NCBI RefSeq assembly: GCF_026230105.1
Contig: NC_079474.1
Location: forward strand, 30,890,294 to 30,954,293
DNA: 64,000 nt
Direction: 5' to 3'
Origin: Diorhabda sublineata
Lineage: Eukaryota; Arthropoda; Insecta; Coleoptera; Chrysomelidae
Shown here: one piece after another, positions 45,690 through 56,524 of the stretch
How positions within the stretch are numbered: the stretch's first letter is position 1
Layout: each line of letters opens with the position of its first letter
The notes under the pieces: generated by a model
Told to the model about the DNA's origin: nothing
What the model saw: only the letters and a program-made list of their open reading frames with translations
The model's database searches: none
Translations under genes and position numbers: made by a program

Positions 45690-46260
45690 ATGGGTTCAGC
45701 AGCTGGAACTACACTTACCTTACTATAAACATGTTTTATGAGGTTGAAATCTGAACTACGCGCTGGTCAATACTATTGAGCAATATTAACTTTAAAGATA
45801 CTTAATAACTATCCTAACAAATCAAGCGTAAGGGACAACATGATTTTATTTATAATATATCTAATGATATTCAATGATCTTCTATTTACTGATACTAATT
45901 TCCTGACTTCAAAAACATAATGTATTTCTCATGTTACATATCTGTAAATTGTTTCTCTTGGATACAAATTCGCTATTACTATATTCAAACCTAGCCTACC
46001 TAGCTCTAATTTCCTGCGATACTTTAACAGTTTGTGGAGAAACAACTAAATTTCTGGCCTCGGCTAAGTCATATTATAATTGTCTTGAAGTCACGGGTCT
46101 TTGTCTGAAGGATTAAAAATTCACTGTAGGTAGGCGTATTTTCCCTGGGACTGCCTATTACGGATGGTCTTTCATAAAGCCAAGTTTCTCGGTGCGTGAT
46201 ACTGTTGACTGGTTTACACCTACAAAATTTGCACGTACCTTTGAATCCGTCCATCTTCAA
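45690..46260 (-). pseudogene. Tc1-like transposase relic
   Basis: On the minus strand the N-terminal part reads VGVNQSTVSRT (about 46222-46190), the recognition helix of the Tc1 paired-type HTH. It is followed in another frame by SPRENTPTYSEFLILQTKTR ('GRPR.TT...D..L...A.R' pattern) and, back in the first frame, LAEARNLVVSPQTVK ('L....G..VS..TVR'). The C-terminal catalytic region is recognisable at about 45770-45720 as PARSSDFNLIKHVY, matching 'WPA.SPDLNPIEH.WD'; the family's third acidic residue (Glu) is Lys here. The centre, with the first two catalytic residues, is missing or unreadable. Confidence 0.65.
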
Positions 46261-46264
46261 TTGG

Positions 46265-46985
46265 AGACATTATTCTAAATACGTGGCTCTGTAGTTAAAT
46301 TCAAATTGGTATTAGAGCGACATTCTATATACAGATTCATATACTACAATTCTAATTTAACAGAAACTGATTGCAGCAAAGAAAAGTATAAATTGGGACG
46401 AAATAAAACTAGTAACAAAACTTTCGCAATTTCATCTACATTTAGATGGTTTGATTAAGTGATGTTGACATTTGACTGAAAAGCCAAATATCTGTAGTTG
46501 TTTTTGGTAACAATAAAATTCTCACTACTAGATATCAATCTTAAATGTCTTGATAGTATAACAAAATGGAATTTATGCTTATCTTTTAAATTAGAGTGAA
46601 TCCAGTCGGTTCTAGAATGATATCCACTACAACTTGACTTGCAAAAAACTTTGAATAAACAACATTTCGAAAATTACCAAATATATTTGAAATTTTGTTA
46701 ATATAGTAACTTGCCTGCAAGCAATGGAAAAAGTGTCAGGACATGAAACAACACTCATGTTTAAACATGATCTGAATGAGTGCTTTCCTTTCTCATGAAT
46801 TAAAATGATTTAGATGACATGTGCTAATATTGCGTTGAAATAATTTACTAACTTCGCCAATAATTAGATTAATACTTTCTGATGTCGTAGTTGAGACTTA
46901 GAATTAGCGCAGCTTAAACAGAACCAGACAAGAAGATGTTTCTCATAAGGAAACAGATACAGCCCATTTAGATCAAGACAGACGA
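46265..46985. other. No gene recognised
   Basis: AT-rich sequence without supported features. Confidence 0.45.
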
Positions 46986-46989
46986 AATA

Positions 46990-47440
46990 GAGTCTAGATA
47001 CGAAATAAAGTATTTGAAACTGACTTTAGATACGAAGATGTCTTTCTGGCCCCACATACGGAAGACAGCTGAAAAAGTGGCCAAAAGCAACATTTTTGAG
47101 CAGCTCAAAGGCACCGGACCACAACAGGAGAAACGAAGGCTGCTGATAGCGACAACTCACTCAATTTTACTGTATGGCACGGAGTATGATGATGGTACAG
47201 AAACAAGGTGCACTGAGAATCACCAGATCCTACCGTACTGTCTCTGCACATGATATTAGACTGGACCGAAAGGGAGCTTCGAGAAGCAAACTTCAAACAC
47301 CGTTCGTATTGTGGAAACGACAATAGTCCGTGGTTAGACGGAGATGACAAAACATAGCGGTTTGGTGGGTAGGATACAGAAGATCAACAAATCCATCAGC
47401 TCTCCTGGTAAACTCCGGTACTTGGATTCCGCTTCTTTTT
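46990..47440 (+). pseudogene. R1-clade LINE reverse transcriptase tail
   Basis: The frame at about 46999-47200 reads IKYLKLTLDTKMSFWPHI, RKTAEKVAKSNIFEQL, GPQQEKRRLLIATTHSILLYG, and after a frameshift KQGALRITRSYRTVSAHDI. This matches the thumb and post-RT region of R1-clade LINEs ('YLGV.LD.......H......KA......L.........R.LL..V..S..LYG...W' and 'QR..ALR...AYRTVS'). GC content is higher than in the surroundings, so it may be a relatively recent insertion. The text up to about 47440 (gtttggtgggtagg and actccggtacttgg) resembles an R1 3' untranslated region. The RT active site lies upstream and is missing. Confidence 0.75.
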
Positions 47441-47444
47441 AAAA

Positions 47445-47985
47445 AAAATTCTATGTATTGACCTTGATATTTCTTTATGGTATCACTGCATTAGCCACTC
47501 GTGTGTAAGAGTACGTTCGATAGAATGAATTTTAGATACCACTTTCTATATAAAATTATTTGGAAAATGCAAATAATGCTACTGACAACTTACGTGGACA
47601 TTTAGTTGGACTCACTTATACTAAATTCCTCGGATCATCCAACTACATGTTATGTTTTCGTAATAAAGTTTTTCCCTTTTGATCATACAACCGAATTTCT
47701 GAATTAGTCGGACCGCTCAAGTCACGTTTCTTTTCAAGAGAAGGCGTCATGTTTACTTATTTGGAAACGTCTCTGAGGGTTGACGACAGCTCTTATTTGT
47801 ATTCCAAACAGTGTAAGAAACATATTGGGAGTACACTCGTAAAACAAGCTAAAATGAATAGTCAATTGGTGGAAAAGCGTCTGCAAGGGATACTGGATAG
47901 ACTGATACAATAAATATGTTTTTTTCTGTAGCCTTCTCGACCGTAAAATTTTCACTATTGTTTATTAAATCGAAAGTGTTACTTG
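47445..47985. other. No gene recognised
   Basis: AT-rich flank of the inverted copy that starts near 47990; overlapping minus-strand frames here have no domain. Confidence 0.4.
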
Positions 47986-47989
47986 ACAC

Positions 47990-48195
47990 AAATAGTATTA
48001 GTACAGGATCCCATCGCTTGATCCTGCAGGTATCTGTTTTTTTGATGAAATTAATTTTAAAGGAATCTTGGAAGAGATTAAGGATAGGTTGCCTTGTAAA
48101 AATTAGCCGCAATTACCTGTAATTAATTTTAATGTCATAAATATACTAATATGACTTGCAGCTATATGTTTTTTCAGTCATTCAGCATTTGAAAA
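47990..48195 (+). repeat. Inverted copy, left member
   Basis: Roughly 200 bp nearly identical to the reverse complement of 49098-49322. Shared strings include tctgtttttttgatgaaatt, aattttaaaggaatcttg, ggttgccttgtaaaaattag and aatatgacttgcagctata. Divergence begins in the middle of the coding segment at about 48190. Confidence 0.85.
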
Positions 48196-48817
48196 TAAAA
48201 AATGGTTGCCAGCTCTCGTCGGTCGCAGCATTAGGGTTTGCCAGGTGTAAACAGGTATATTATTGTTAATTAACTGCGTTCACCGTTTTTATTTTTAAAA
48301 ATTTTTTATGCAAAATTGAAGCTTTATATACATTGAACGTGAAAATTCATGGTTGCCAGTTGCACAATGGCCTCAAACAGAGGTTGCCATGATTTTTTGA
48401 ACGACTCTCGCTGGAGGTAAGTGGAAGCGCAAGAGAGAAGATGCACGCATTGTTACGTGCTGTTAACAATAGTATAAAGTTGTGAAAACTAGGTTTTCAT
48501 TATTTTTTCACTTATTATTTATAAAATATAAATTTTTGGGCATAATGGCAATTTTCATCGCTTGGGTAAAGACCCATTTTTCATTGAAAAAGTTTTCTAG
48601 AGAATCTTATATTATATAATTATAGTTTTTCTATTTATTCTTCCTTTGTTCATGGATACTAAGATTTTTGTTTTTACTTCATTAAGAACTACATTTGCTT
48701 TTATTATTAATTTTAAGAATATTATTTTTTATTCAAAAAGTAAAAATCCATTTCGTTTACAAGTTATTTGTCGTACATTAGGCTTATTCTAAATGCAAAT
48801 CTTAATTAAATAGTCTT

Positions 48818-49147
48818 TTAGTCCATTTCTATACTTTCTTTTATATTTTGTTGCTGATTGTCTAAAGCTAATTCTTGCGATGCTAACAAGATATTTTCGA
48901 CAGTCATTGGTGCTGGATCGCCAATGAACCACGTTGGCTTTAAATCCTTCAATTCTAATCAACCGTAGTCTTCTGGATTGAAGGTGATACAACTTGGCAC
49001 AGTTGCATTTGGCCACATACAATTTAATAAAATAGTTCTTAACATTTTCTGCTTTAATGATTTCCAACAAGGTGAAATTAATTTTGTATCATCATTTTCT
49101 TTCAAATGCTGTAAGATTGACTGAAACAACGTATAGCTGCAAGTCAT
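48818..49147 (-). pseudogene. Unidentified repeat-associated ORF with one internal stop
   Basis: From an ATG at 49147 (or from a candidate splice acceptor ttgtttcag at about 49118) the frame reads SILQHLKENDDTKLISPCWK, SLKQKMLRTILLNCMWPN, TVPSCITFNPEDYG, then TGA (48959-48961), then in the same frame LKPTWFIGDPAPMTVENILL and a stop at 48818. Apart from that TGA it is open for about 110 codons, and the residues either side are protein-like, so it looks like a once real coding region. I believe related text occurs in uncharacterised insect proteins, but I cannot name the family. It lies between two inverted copies of its own upstream part, which suggests a transposable element. Confidence 0.5.
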
Positions 49148-49322
49148 ATTAGTATATTAATGACATTAAAATTGATTACAGGTAATTGCGGCTAATTTTT
49201 ACAAGGCAACCTATCGTTAATCCATTCCATACAACCTCAAGATTCCTTTAAAATTAATTTCATCAAAAAAACAGATATTTGCAAGATCAAGCGGTGGGAT
49301 CTTGGACTATATAGATAATACT
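49098..49322 (-). repeat. Inverted copy, right member
   Basis: Reverse complement of 47990-48195 (see that entry). This copy leads on the minus strand directly into the unidentified ORF at 49147-48818, so the repeat corresponds to the upstream or intron part of that unit. Confidence 0.85.
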
Positions 49323-49689
49323 TTGGGGACGATTTGGCTTCACATTCGAAACAATTTCTTTTTGTATTTTATTTCGACGTCGCGTCGTATAACATTTGGT
49401 TGTTTTATAAAAAATGATAAACAATGTTATTAACATTTCTAGACAAACGACTTCAATCACACTTGTGGAATTTCTATATTGATTTATATATATTGAATTG
49501 AAGCAATTTACTAGCTAAAAGTAGCAGTACGAGGCTTGTTTATGAAGTTTTATACCAAACATTTCGACATTTATCATGTTCAATTTCTGTTTTACAATCG
49601 TATAAGTGGGTCCTTGTAAAGATTTTGCTATAAATGGAAAAAATTTAGTCTCAAGCTGTCACTTAAAATTCGCTAGGCAATAAAAAGAG

Positions 49690-50540
49690 AAGTTACTGAT
49701 CTGCATCATTATTCACGATCGTAAAATTTTTGGACAGTTGAATTCAAACGTGAGAGTATGAGCTTGACACCTAGCGTTCAGGCTGGATAAAACATGCGAA
49801 AGAGTTGTCGACCATCAGATTAAATTCACAGACATAGAAGAGACTGTATACTGTATACTATTCACGCTTTTGATGTCGTGATAGCTCATTTTGGACCAAA
49901 AGCGCTGCATTCAAATAAAAAAACCCAGGCCTTATTGACGTGAGCAAAATGAGTTGGATGTTTCGCGAAGTTTTTAACTGTAGATGAAACTTGGATCCAC
50001 CACTACACTTTGCCAGATTAAACAGTCAAGGCAAGGATTTCGACGCTGCTCGAAAGGAGCTAGGAAAAGGATGATAACCATTTTTTATAAATATAAAAAA
50101 TAGTGCGTTCAAAGAATGAGTGACATTAATTTCGAGCAAAAGTAATATCAGATTTTGCCTTAGGCGTAGCACAGCGCACTAGATTTTTGTGCAAAGTCTC
50201 AGGTGGCTAACGTATTTCGTCAAGATTCCACATGATTTGGTGGTTTAATGAATTTTAAAAATAAAAGAAATTCTCAATTTGAGAGTTGATATTAACATCG
50301 ATAGGTTTCAAATACAGATTGACAGTTGAATTACAGCATTACAACATTATTACTTGCTGAGGTAATTGCAAAAGAGCAACTTCAGTTGAAGAAAAAGAAA
50401 ATCTTTTTCTAGTTACCAAGACACTGTATCCACCAGCTCTAACACCCACCGACTTTTTCCTGTTTACTTGAAGTTCTACTAGAAGGAAAATACTAGCTGG
50501 AAAATATGAGAAAAATGTTCTGTTTCTTTGTTAGTTCATA
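49690..50540 (+). pseudogene. mariner-like transposase relic
   Basis: A TIVKFLDS block (about 49719) stands for the N-terminal 'TIKFWV'. The first catalytic motif is very well kept as FLTVDETWIHHYTLPD at about 49965-50012, with its Asp intact. After about 370 bp of unrelated or scrambled sequence come KKKKIFF at about 50393 and YPPALTPTDFFLF at about 50431-50468, which matches 'HPPYSPDLAPSDFFLF' and keeps the third Asp. The second catalytic motif ('HQDNAP') is not found, so the middle is deleted or replaced. Confidence 0.7.
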
Positions 50541-50544
50541 AAAT

Positions 50545-51365
50545 TTTCAAATAAACCTCATAATGGAACCAACTTAATGAGGTATCATGTATGAAAACTA
50601 ATTAAATTGGTAGAGAAAAACTTTCAAAGAAATGAAGATCGTATAGCTTCAGTTGGATAAGGTCACCACGAAATTCGTCTAAAATTGTAAAGAGTCTTTT
50701 TGTGCCAAATGAAAAAAAAAATGTAACTCACGACAAAAGTGTCTTCTTGGTCAACATGCATTACTACAACTTATATCATAAAACTGACAACATTGTAACG
50801 AGGACTTGAGTGTAACTTTTCTGTAGGAACCAAGTGAATTTCTTTGATGGTTTTGTCTAAAAAACAATTCAATAAATTTTGTGTCAAAGTAGTAGGTACT
50901 AAATTTCCATATATGTCAGTTCTTAAAGCGTATTTAAAGTGAGGTTGAGGGAGTTCCACACAATCACTTTTGATTTAGAAAAATATAAAACATAAGAATG
51001 CGAAGAATGTATTTCATTATATCAAAAGTTTTATCTGAATGTTTGTTGAATTTTTCTTGAAGCTGAACTTGGAAACTTGGTGAAAACCTTACCTAGAAGT
51101 CATTTCTATATATATATAGTATGTGACGCAACTTGTCAACATCATGAAGCTTTTGTCTGCACCGGTGAAGTCATAGAAATAGAAGGTTCCATATTGTAGT
51201 ACAATTCTTTTTTGGTTTAGTGTACAAAAAATATATTGTTATACAGCCACACTACATGTATAAAAGTATTATATAATCTTTGTTTCAGTCTATATTTGTT
51301 CTATTTTTTTTTTCATTTTAGAAATTTGGTTTGTATTTTATCTTTTCTCCAATCAAAACAAACAT
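50545..51365. other. No gene recognised
   Basis: The 62-codon minus-strand frame at 50771-50959 has no recognisable domain; the rest is AT-rich. Confidence 0.4.
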
Positions 51366-51369
51366 ACAT

Positions 51370-51828
51370 TATTCATTTTGATATAGTATAGTAGTATACC
51401 ATATATACCGTATCCCAAGGAACAATTTTGTATGTTTTAAAGCCAATTGTCCAACCGTCATTTCATCCGCATCCTTTTTCACATTATATAAGGGAATGTT
51501 ATTTTCTTCTAGATATCTTTGTATGACGACCTGAGTCGCCGTCGCGTCGGTAGCGATTTTGGTAGTAGTGTTGCCAATCTATGAATAACAATTATCCAGT
51601 GAATGAGCGTTCTTTTCACACTTTATTTAAGCTTCGTCTGTCTATGTAATAAAATCTCTGAAATCGATTTCCAATTACTTCAAAACGTCGTATTAAACGA
51701 AACTTTGTCTTCTGAGGATTACCAGGATAGTAAGTAAAGGACCCTTTAGAATCTATTTTTTCCAGTGTTGATTTACATTGAAACTCAAATAGTTCACTGA
51801 TGTTAACGACCCAAAGTAATACAATAAT
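51370..51828 (-). CDS. Unidentified two-part open frame with a candidate mini-intron
   Basis: On the minus strand a frame open from 51828 reads, among others, NISELFEFQCKSTLEKIDS, FTYYPGNPQKTKFRLIRRFE and NRFQRFYYIDRRSLNK, up to 51622. A 43-bp segment with GTGTGA at its start and ATTCATAG at its end (51621-51579) then joins it in frame to IGNTTTKIATDATATQ, VVIQRYLEENNIPLYNVKK and DADEMTVGQLALKHTK, followed by a possible donor GTATAT at 51408 or a stop near 51370. There is no ATG start, as expected of internal exons. The second part is CpG-rich, unlike its surroundings. I do not recognise the protein. It may be a host exon pair, a piece of an unknown element, or chance. Confidence 0.3.
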
Positions 51829-51839
51829 TTAATAATCGT

Positions 51840-53990
51840 GTTACATACTTCTTATCAAAATCATGAGGCTGACCATATAATAAATATTATCTGAGCTAAG
51901 ATGGCGACAAACTAGTGGGAAAATTATAATTAAAAAATTCTACGCTAGACAACGACTGCAAAGCCTGAAAATATTGTCAATTCATTATTGTGGCAATTAT
52001 ATGTAAAAACAAAGTTATTCTATTCAAATTGCGATACTTTTCATCAACTATGTGATGTGCTCAGAACAAATTGAACCTGGAAAAATCTAATTCTATTTTG
52101 AAAATGTTCAATTTGTGTTATTATAGCGATGATAACAGTGTGAAAACGTGAGAAAGCTCCATCTGTCACGAAAGTATTGTCAACAACGCAACAAGGCTGG
52201 GAAAAACAGAAACTAATTTTGATTATTTTTAGGCTGGTCTCTGAGGAGGGGAGTTTGTGTCGGAATAATTAATGAGTTTAGCACCAGATAATATTGAGTA
52301 AACTGGAAAGGAGATAATTTAATAAGTTTATAAAATGACAAAGTACGTTACGCTTTTCCTCCTAATTAATAAAGAAAATCGCAGGAATTTTTAAATTAAT
52401 TAGAACACCTGAAAATATTTTTTCAATATAGGTTCGAGGACTTCAAATAAATTTCTAACTAAAATATATTCTTCCGATTTTATGTGGATACTATCATAAA
52501 TAAGACTATCGGTGATAAGGGATGCCAATTGACATCACAATGAACGATATACGATGATTGTGGACATTGTTTCATAGCTAACAAAAAAAAAAATATTTTT
52601 TTACAAAATATAGGCATTATAATTTGTGATGTCGTTCCTTTCTGATGAAAATTTCCTCCTACAACTGAATCTTCAAGGTTAGAGAACAGAGTAAACTCGC
52701 TAGGAGACCTCGAAGTGTAAGAAAGTACGTTGATGTGATGGGAAAACTCTTTCTTTTTCTCAAATGTGGTGTTTGCAATTTCTCAGTTTAACATCGTAGA
52801 TACTCGATGAACTCAATCCTATGACGGTCCCCACCACATTTTCTGCCGATGAAAACGTCTTTGCTTTTTTCAAAACAGGTCATCCTTTGCAATCCACTAT
52901 TTTTTTGTTTCAGGGGATTAGTGATAAATCCAGTTTTTTATCTACAAGAATCGATACAGATTCTGCTCAAACAGTATCAATAAGGCCTAGAAAATGTCTA
53001 TTTCAAGGCACTTTTACTAGGTATATAGACATTAATTGATGAGACTATCAACGATATGGCAACATGCGTAGTGCGTAGTCGTAGACGTAGCATAGTGTAA
53101 TATACAACATGTTTTAGCAGTTTAATGAGTTTTTATAAGCAGTAGTCAATGTAAGGCCTTCAACTTAAGGAAAAATAGAAGTATCAGCAGAATTCAGATC
53201 GTTGATTGACGATCATAATTATCAGGAAACAATTCAAATCAGAGCACATTTCATCAGATTTTGACTTATGACTAGGAGATAAGAAAGATTTGCATGGAAA
53301 TGTTTCCAAATCTTCCACAGAAATAGAAGGAGATCAGTAGAGAAAAGTAACTCAACTTCTGGGTATCGATTGAAAATGGTCTCTATTTTTCTTAACATAA
53401 GAATATAAAATAGCAAACACCAGACTTCTCATGTCTCAAAAGACGTAAGAATGATGGAGTCGAAGACCAAACAGATGTTGATCTGTTTCATTACAACGAA
53501 CATTCTTGTAGTTCATCAACCTCCTCAATCACTTAACATGACTTGTTTTGAGTATTTTTCTCTCTCATTCATGTAAAGTCATCTGAAACGACTTCGTTTC
53601 GGAACATTAGGAAGTATTTAAACGTTCAAAATCGATCAACAAAGGCTATTCCATTAGCCCCCTGCTATGCGAAGTATGATAACCGTCTCTAACGTTGCGA
53701 AGCTTCCTAAGAAAATCACTTTAAAGAAGACAATATTCTTTTATTTATTGTATTCATTGTGTATTTTTTATGACAGAAGTTTATTCACACATTATAAAAC
53801 TGATAATAAAATGTATAAAAATGAGTATTTTCAAATCGCAATAATGAAAATATTTTTTTGTCGTCTAGATAGATAACGTATTTGTTTCTTGTTTAATTCG
53901 AAAATATTTATTCAAATTTATACTACTCCAATGTACCATTTCATTCTACTTAAATCGAGAAATCATTTATCAGTATTGCTCTCTTGGCAC
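51840..53990. other. No gene recognised
   Basis: AT-rich. The frames at 52821-53039, 53234-53416 and 53667-53876 show no motif in any reading. Confidence 0.4.
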
Positions 53991-53997
53991 AAGTAAA

Positions 53998-54150
53998 TCA
54001 ATGTTCAGTGAGGCAAAGTCTAAGGTTCGATTCCAGTGGAGCACTTCCAATACGACTTCTAGTTTTTGATTTAATTTGTTTCAAAGAGGAAAAAGCACTT
54101 TCACACACATACGTTCTGCCAAACGGCGATAACACTTTTAGAGAAAATTT
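53998..54150 (-). pseudogene. hAT transposase C-terminal fragment
   Basis: On the minus strand the frame reads SLKVLSPFGRTYVCESAFSS followed by LKQIKSKTRS and LESNLRLCLTEH, then a stop at 53998. The 'FGSTYVCESAFS.LK..KSK.RS' pattern is the conserved core of the hAT dimerisation domain in SCAND3/ZBED-like hAT transposases. It belongs to a different branch from the relic at 29.2 kb, where the motif is of the 'CEQ.FS' type. Nothing of the catalytic core is visible upstream. A tRNA B-box-like string on the other strand is a by-product of this coding sequence. Confidence 0.7.
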
Positions 54151-54422
54151 AGTTCAGGAAAACTTTCCTTAGAAATGGTATTTTCAAGAATATACCACAT
54201 ATCATTTTGGTGGAATGGGTCAACCTGAATATCTCAAACTTTCATATCCATGGCGTTGCTAAAGAATGCGAGTTTTGGTTTCAAATAACTTCAATATAGT
54301 TATTATATAATTGTTACATACAAAATTGAACCAGTAACCAAATATTGAATTAAGATATTTATCCAGTAAGAATGGCAAGAGCTAACAGATCGTATTCAGC
54401 CGCAGACTAATCTATACTGCAT

Positions 54423-54838
54423 TAAGGCCGAATCCCCCTAGCATCACGCCACGTCACTCCACGCTATTTATCGAATATATGTGCATATATTTTTCCATTT
54501 AATTAAATTGTCTGCGCACACACTACCCCACTCCACCCTACGTGGGACGGTTCACATTTCTCCTCAGTTGAAACGTGTGAATGCCCCTGTCTTGCCTTTG
54601 TATGCCAGTCTATGGAAAGTTTTATGGCATTGGGTTTATATTGATTCTTCTAACAATTGAGGGTGCCTTGACGAACTACTAGAACTCTCCATAACGTGGT
54701 AAAAGCCACGGAAACTTTGTCTGTTTGAAATTATAGAATAAATTGTGCCTGTCGTCACGTGAACTTCTACAATTGTATACACAAAAATACACCACGTGAA
54801 CCGACGTCGCATGGCGTGGCGTATTGCTAATAGGCTTA
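54423..54838. mobile_element. Small DNA transposon with imperfect TIRs
   Basis: The left end taaggccg plus tagcatcacgccacg (54423-54453) is answered by the inverse of cgtggcgtattgctaatagg (about 54814-54833), allowing 4-5 mismatches over about 25 bp; both ends are rich in CACGCC words. The 416-bp unit contains a 75-codon minus-strand frame (54636-54863) with a run of six serines, extending past the TIR; this is not a recognisable transposase. CACGCC-rich ends recall PIF/Harbinger-like MITEs, but no clear TWA duplication is present. Confidence 0.4.
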
Positions 54839-54880
54839 GACTGTTACCAATAATAATTACCAAAAATTTTGGACCTTTTT

Positions 54881-55134
54881 CTAGTCAACGAGTCTGTTAT
54901 CCACCTCGCGTTTCTTGATATATTGACCACGAAATTCACTTATTATTTTCAAATTTTCAACATTAAATTGAATAAAATTATAAACTTGGTCATGTAAAGC
55001 TATTGCATGAAATCAAAGTTTGTTTCTTAATTACTTCGTTTTCTTGTAATACACCCAATGAATGAAGCTCATCAGCGAATGCCGGTGTCGCGGACACAAT
55101 GGCACGAAGTTTGTAAAAATAGTGCAAGCTCAGT
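54881..55134 (-). pseudogene. Unidentified coding-like fragment with one frameshift
   Basis: On the minus strand one frame reads LHYFYKLRAIVSATPAFADE, LHSLGVLQENEVIKKQTLI and another, from about 55010, HAIALHDQVYNFIQFNVENL, KIISEFRGQYIKKREVDNRL, VD and a TAG at 54883. Composition is protein-like and the first half is rich in CpG, in contrast to its neighbours. I do not recognise the family. It lies between the small TIR element and an otherwise empty region, so it may be part of an unknown transposon. Confidence 0.3.
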
Positions 55135-55139
55135 TAAAT

Positions 55140-56125
55140 TCTCTTCCAAGTCTAATTAATCACTGCGTCGATTTTGTTCTGGATTAGGGGAAAATTAAGA
55201 TTCATGTGTTGAGACAGAGAATTTTAATTAAAGAGATAACTTTAAGTTACGTATTAATTTACGAAACAAGCGAATAAATGAGAGAATACTCTCATAATAT
55301 ATTTTAAATTCGGTCCATTACATTTTGATGGAATTTAAAAAACAGGTGCCAAATGAATGATAATGATTTCCATCATCAATATAATTTCCTCGTCTTCTTC
55401 CATCACAAATTTATCATTCAGTTATTGTATGAAAAATTATCATCATTTTTATTTTTCGCACTCCAATTCATGCTACGTTTTTGTTGACCTCCTATAATTT
55501 GTCAGCTTCAACACTTAACGAATCTACTTTGCACGCTATAATTTATTTCCAGAAAATGCTCAAAAATGCTGGGATTGTACTGATAAAAGGTATCCTGTCG
55601 GTTATAAATCTACACTTTATTCAACTAAAATAAGCTATCTTGCTGTCAGGAACTGTCAACTCCTGCAGTAAAGAACAAGCACATTCTGCGAGGTTGTCGC
55701 TCCAATTTTTCTTTTTAATACAAGAAAAGTTTCATATTATATATATATGAGATTATGTTTAAAATAAAAACATATCCAATGTTACTAATCTTAGTAACAG
55801 TAGTAGTAGTTAGTGTTTATTCATACTGAATGGAATTTTAATAATAATTCCATTTACTTCTTGAGGGTTAAATATCCTATGTTCAAACTTACTTTCTGTA
55901 TCTGCAGAAACATTCTGCAAAAATACTTCTAAGACATCGATATTGTCGTTTTCCTCGACAAGAACTTTCTATACAAGAGGAAATCCAAACGTGTGAGGTA
56001 CGGTGATCGAGTTTGACTTTACATCAAATCTCATCATTCAATCCATCTATTCCTCATCCATCTGCAGTTTTACTGTACTGTTTAAGTGTGAAAAATCACT
56101 ATCAAAAATCCTCAGTTTCCTCAGT
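55140..56125. other. No gene recognised
   Basis: AT-rich sequence, with a (TA)n run at about 55737-55748 and a short AGT triplet run at 55799-55811. Confidence 0.4.
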
Positions 56126-56131
56126 TCAGCG

Positions 56132-56520
56132 CTTTCCGAGATATCACCCTTAGAATGTGGTGGCCAAAATTGAGTAATGCTAAAAATTTGATATTCTGTA
56201 ATTTTTTCAATATTACTATTACAATATACAAGTGCGCAATCAGAAGCCCTTAGTTTATTTCATATCAAAACTTTTTTTTAGGATGTATTTTAACAACAGA
56301 AAATTATAACACGAAAATCACCGAATTTCAAGCTTCTAGATTTACGGAAATATTAGAAAAAACAAATAATAACTCAATTTTAGTCACCACCTGTAAAAGA
56401 TGATATCTCGAAAAGGGGTGGACATAGGAAATTTTGGTTATAGGAGAGACCCATCCTAATTTTATTCGAGCAATCACCTACTGAATTTTGTCGCATGAAT
56501 TTAGAAACACCTTATATATA
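56132..56520. mobile_element. Decayed foldback MITE
   Basis: The left arm (56132-56195: tttccgagatatcaccc, gtggtggccaaaattgagta) is complementary to the right arm (about 56360-56416: taactcaattttagtcacca, gatgatatctcgaaaa). The right end continues with ggaaattttggttatagg and aaacaccttatat to about 56516, matching the outer part of hairpin MITEs I recall from insects, while the corresponding left outer part is not recognisable. The loop (56196-56359) is AT-rich. Confidence 0.55.
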
Positions 56521-56524
56521 CTAC

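Noticed and set aside
53984..54040. Pol III A- and B-box-like strings (ttggcacaag, ggttcgattcc) suggesting a tRNA or SINE
   Set aside because: The B-box-like string is the antisense of codons for the residues GS..LESNL in the hAT relic on the minus strand, and neither a T-stem nor an acceptor stem can be formed.
55548..55680. Exon-like segment after ttatttccag containing KCWDCTDKRYP
   Set aside because: A single short cysteine-containing peptide; no further cysteines of a Ly6-type or other finger follow, and a stop comes soon after.
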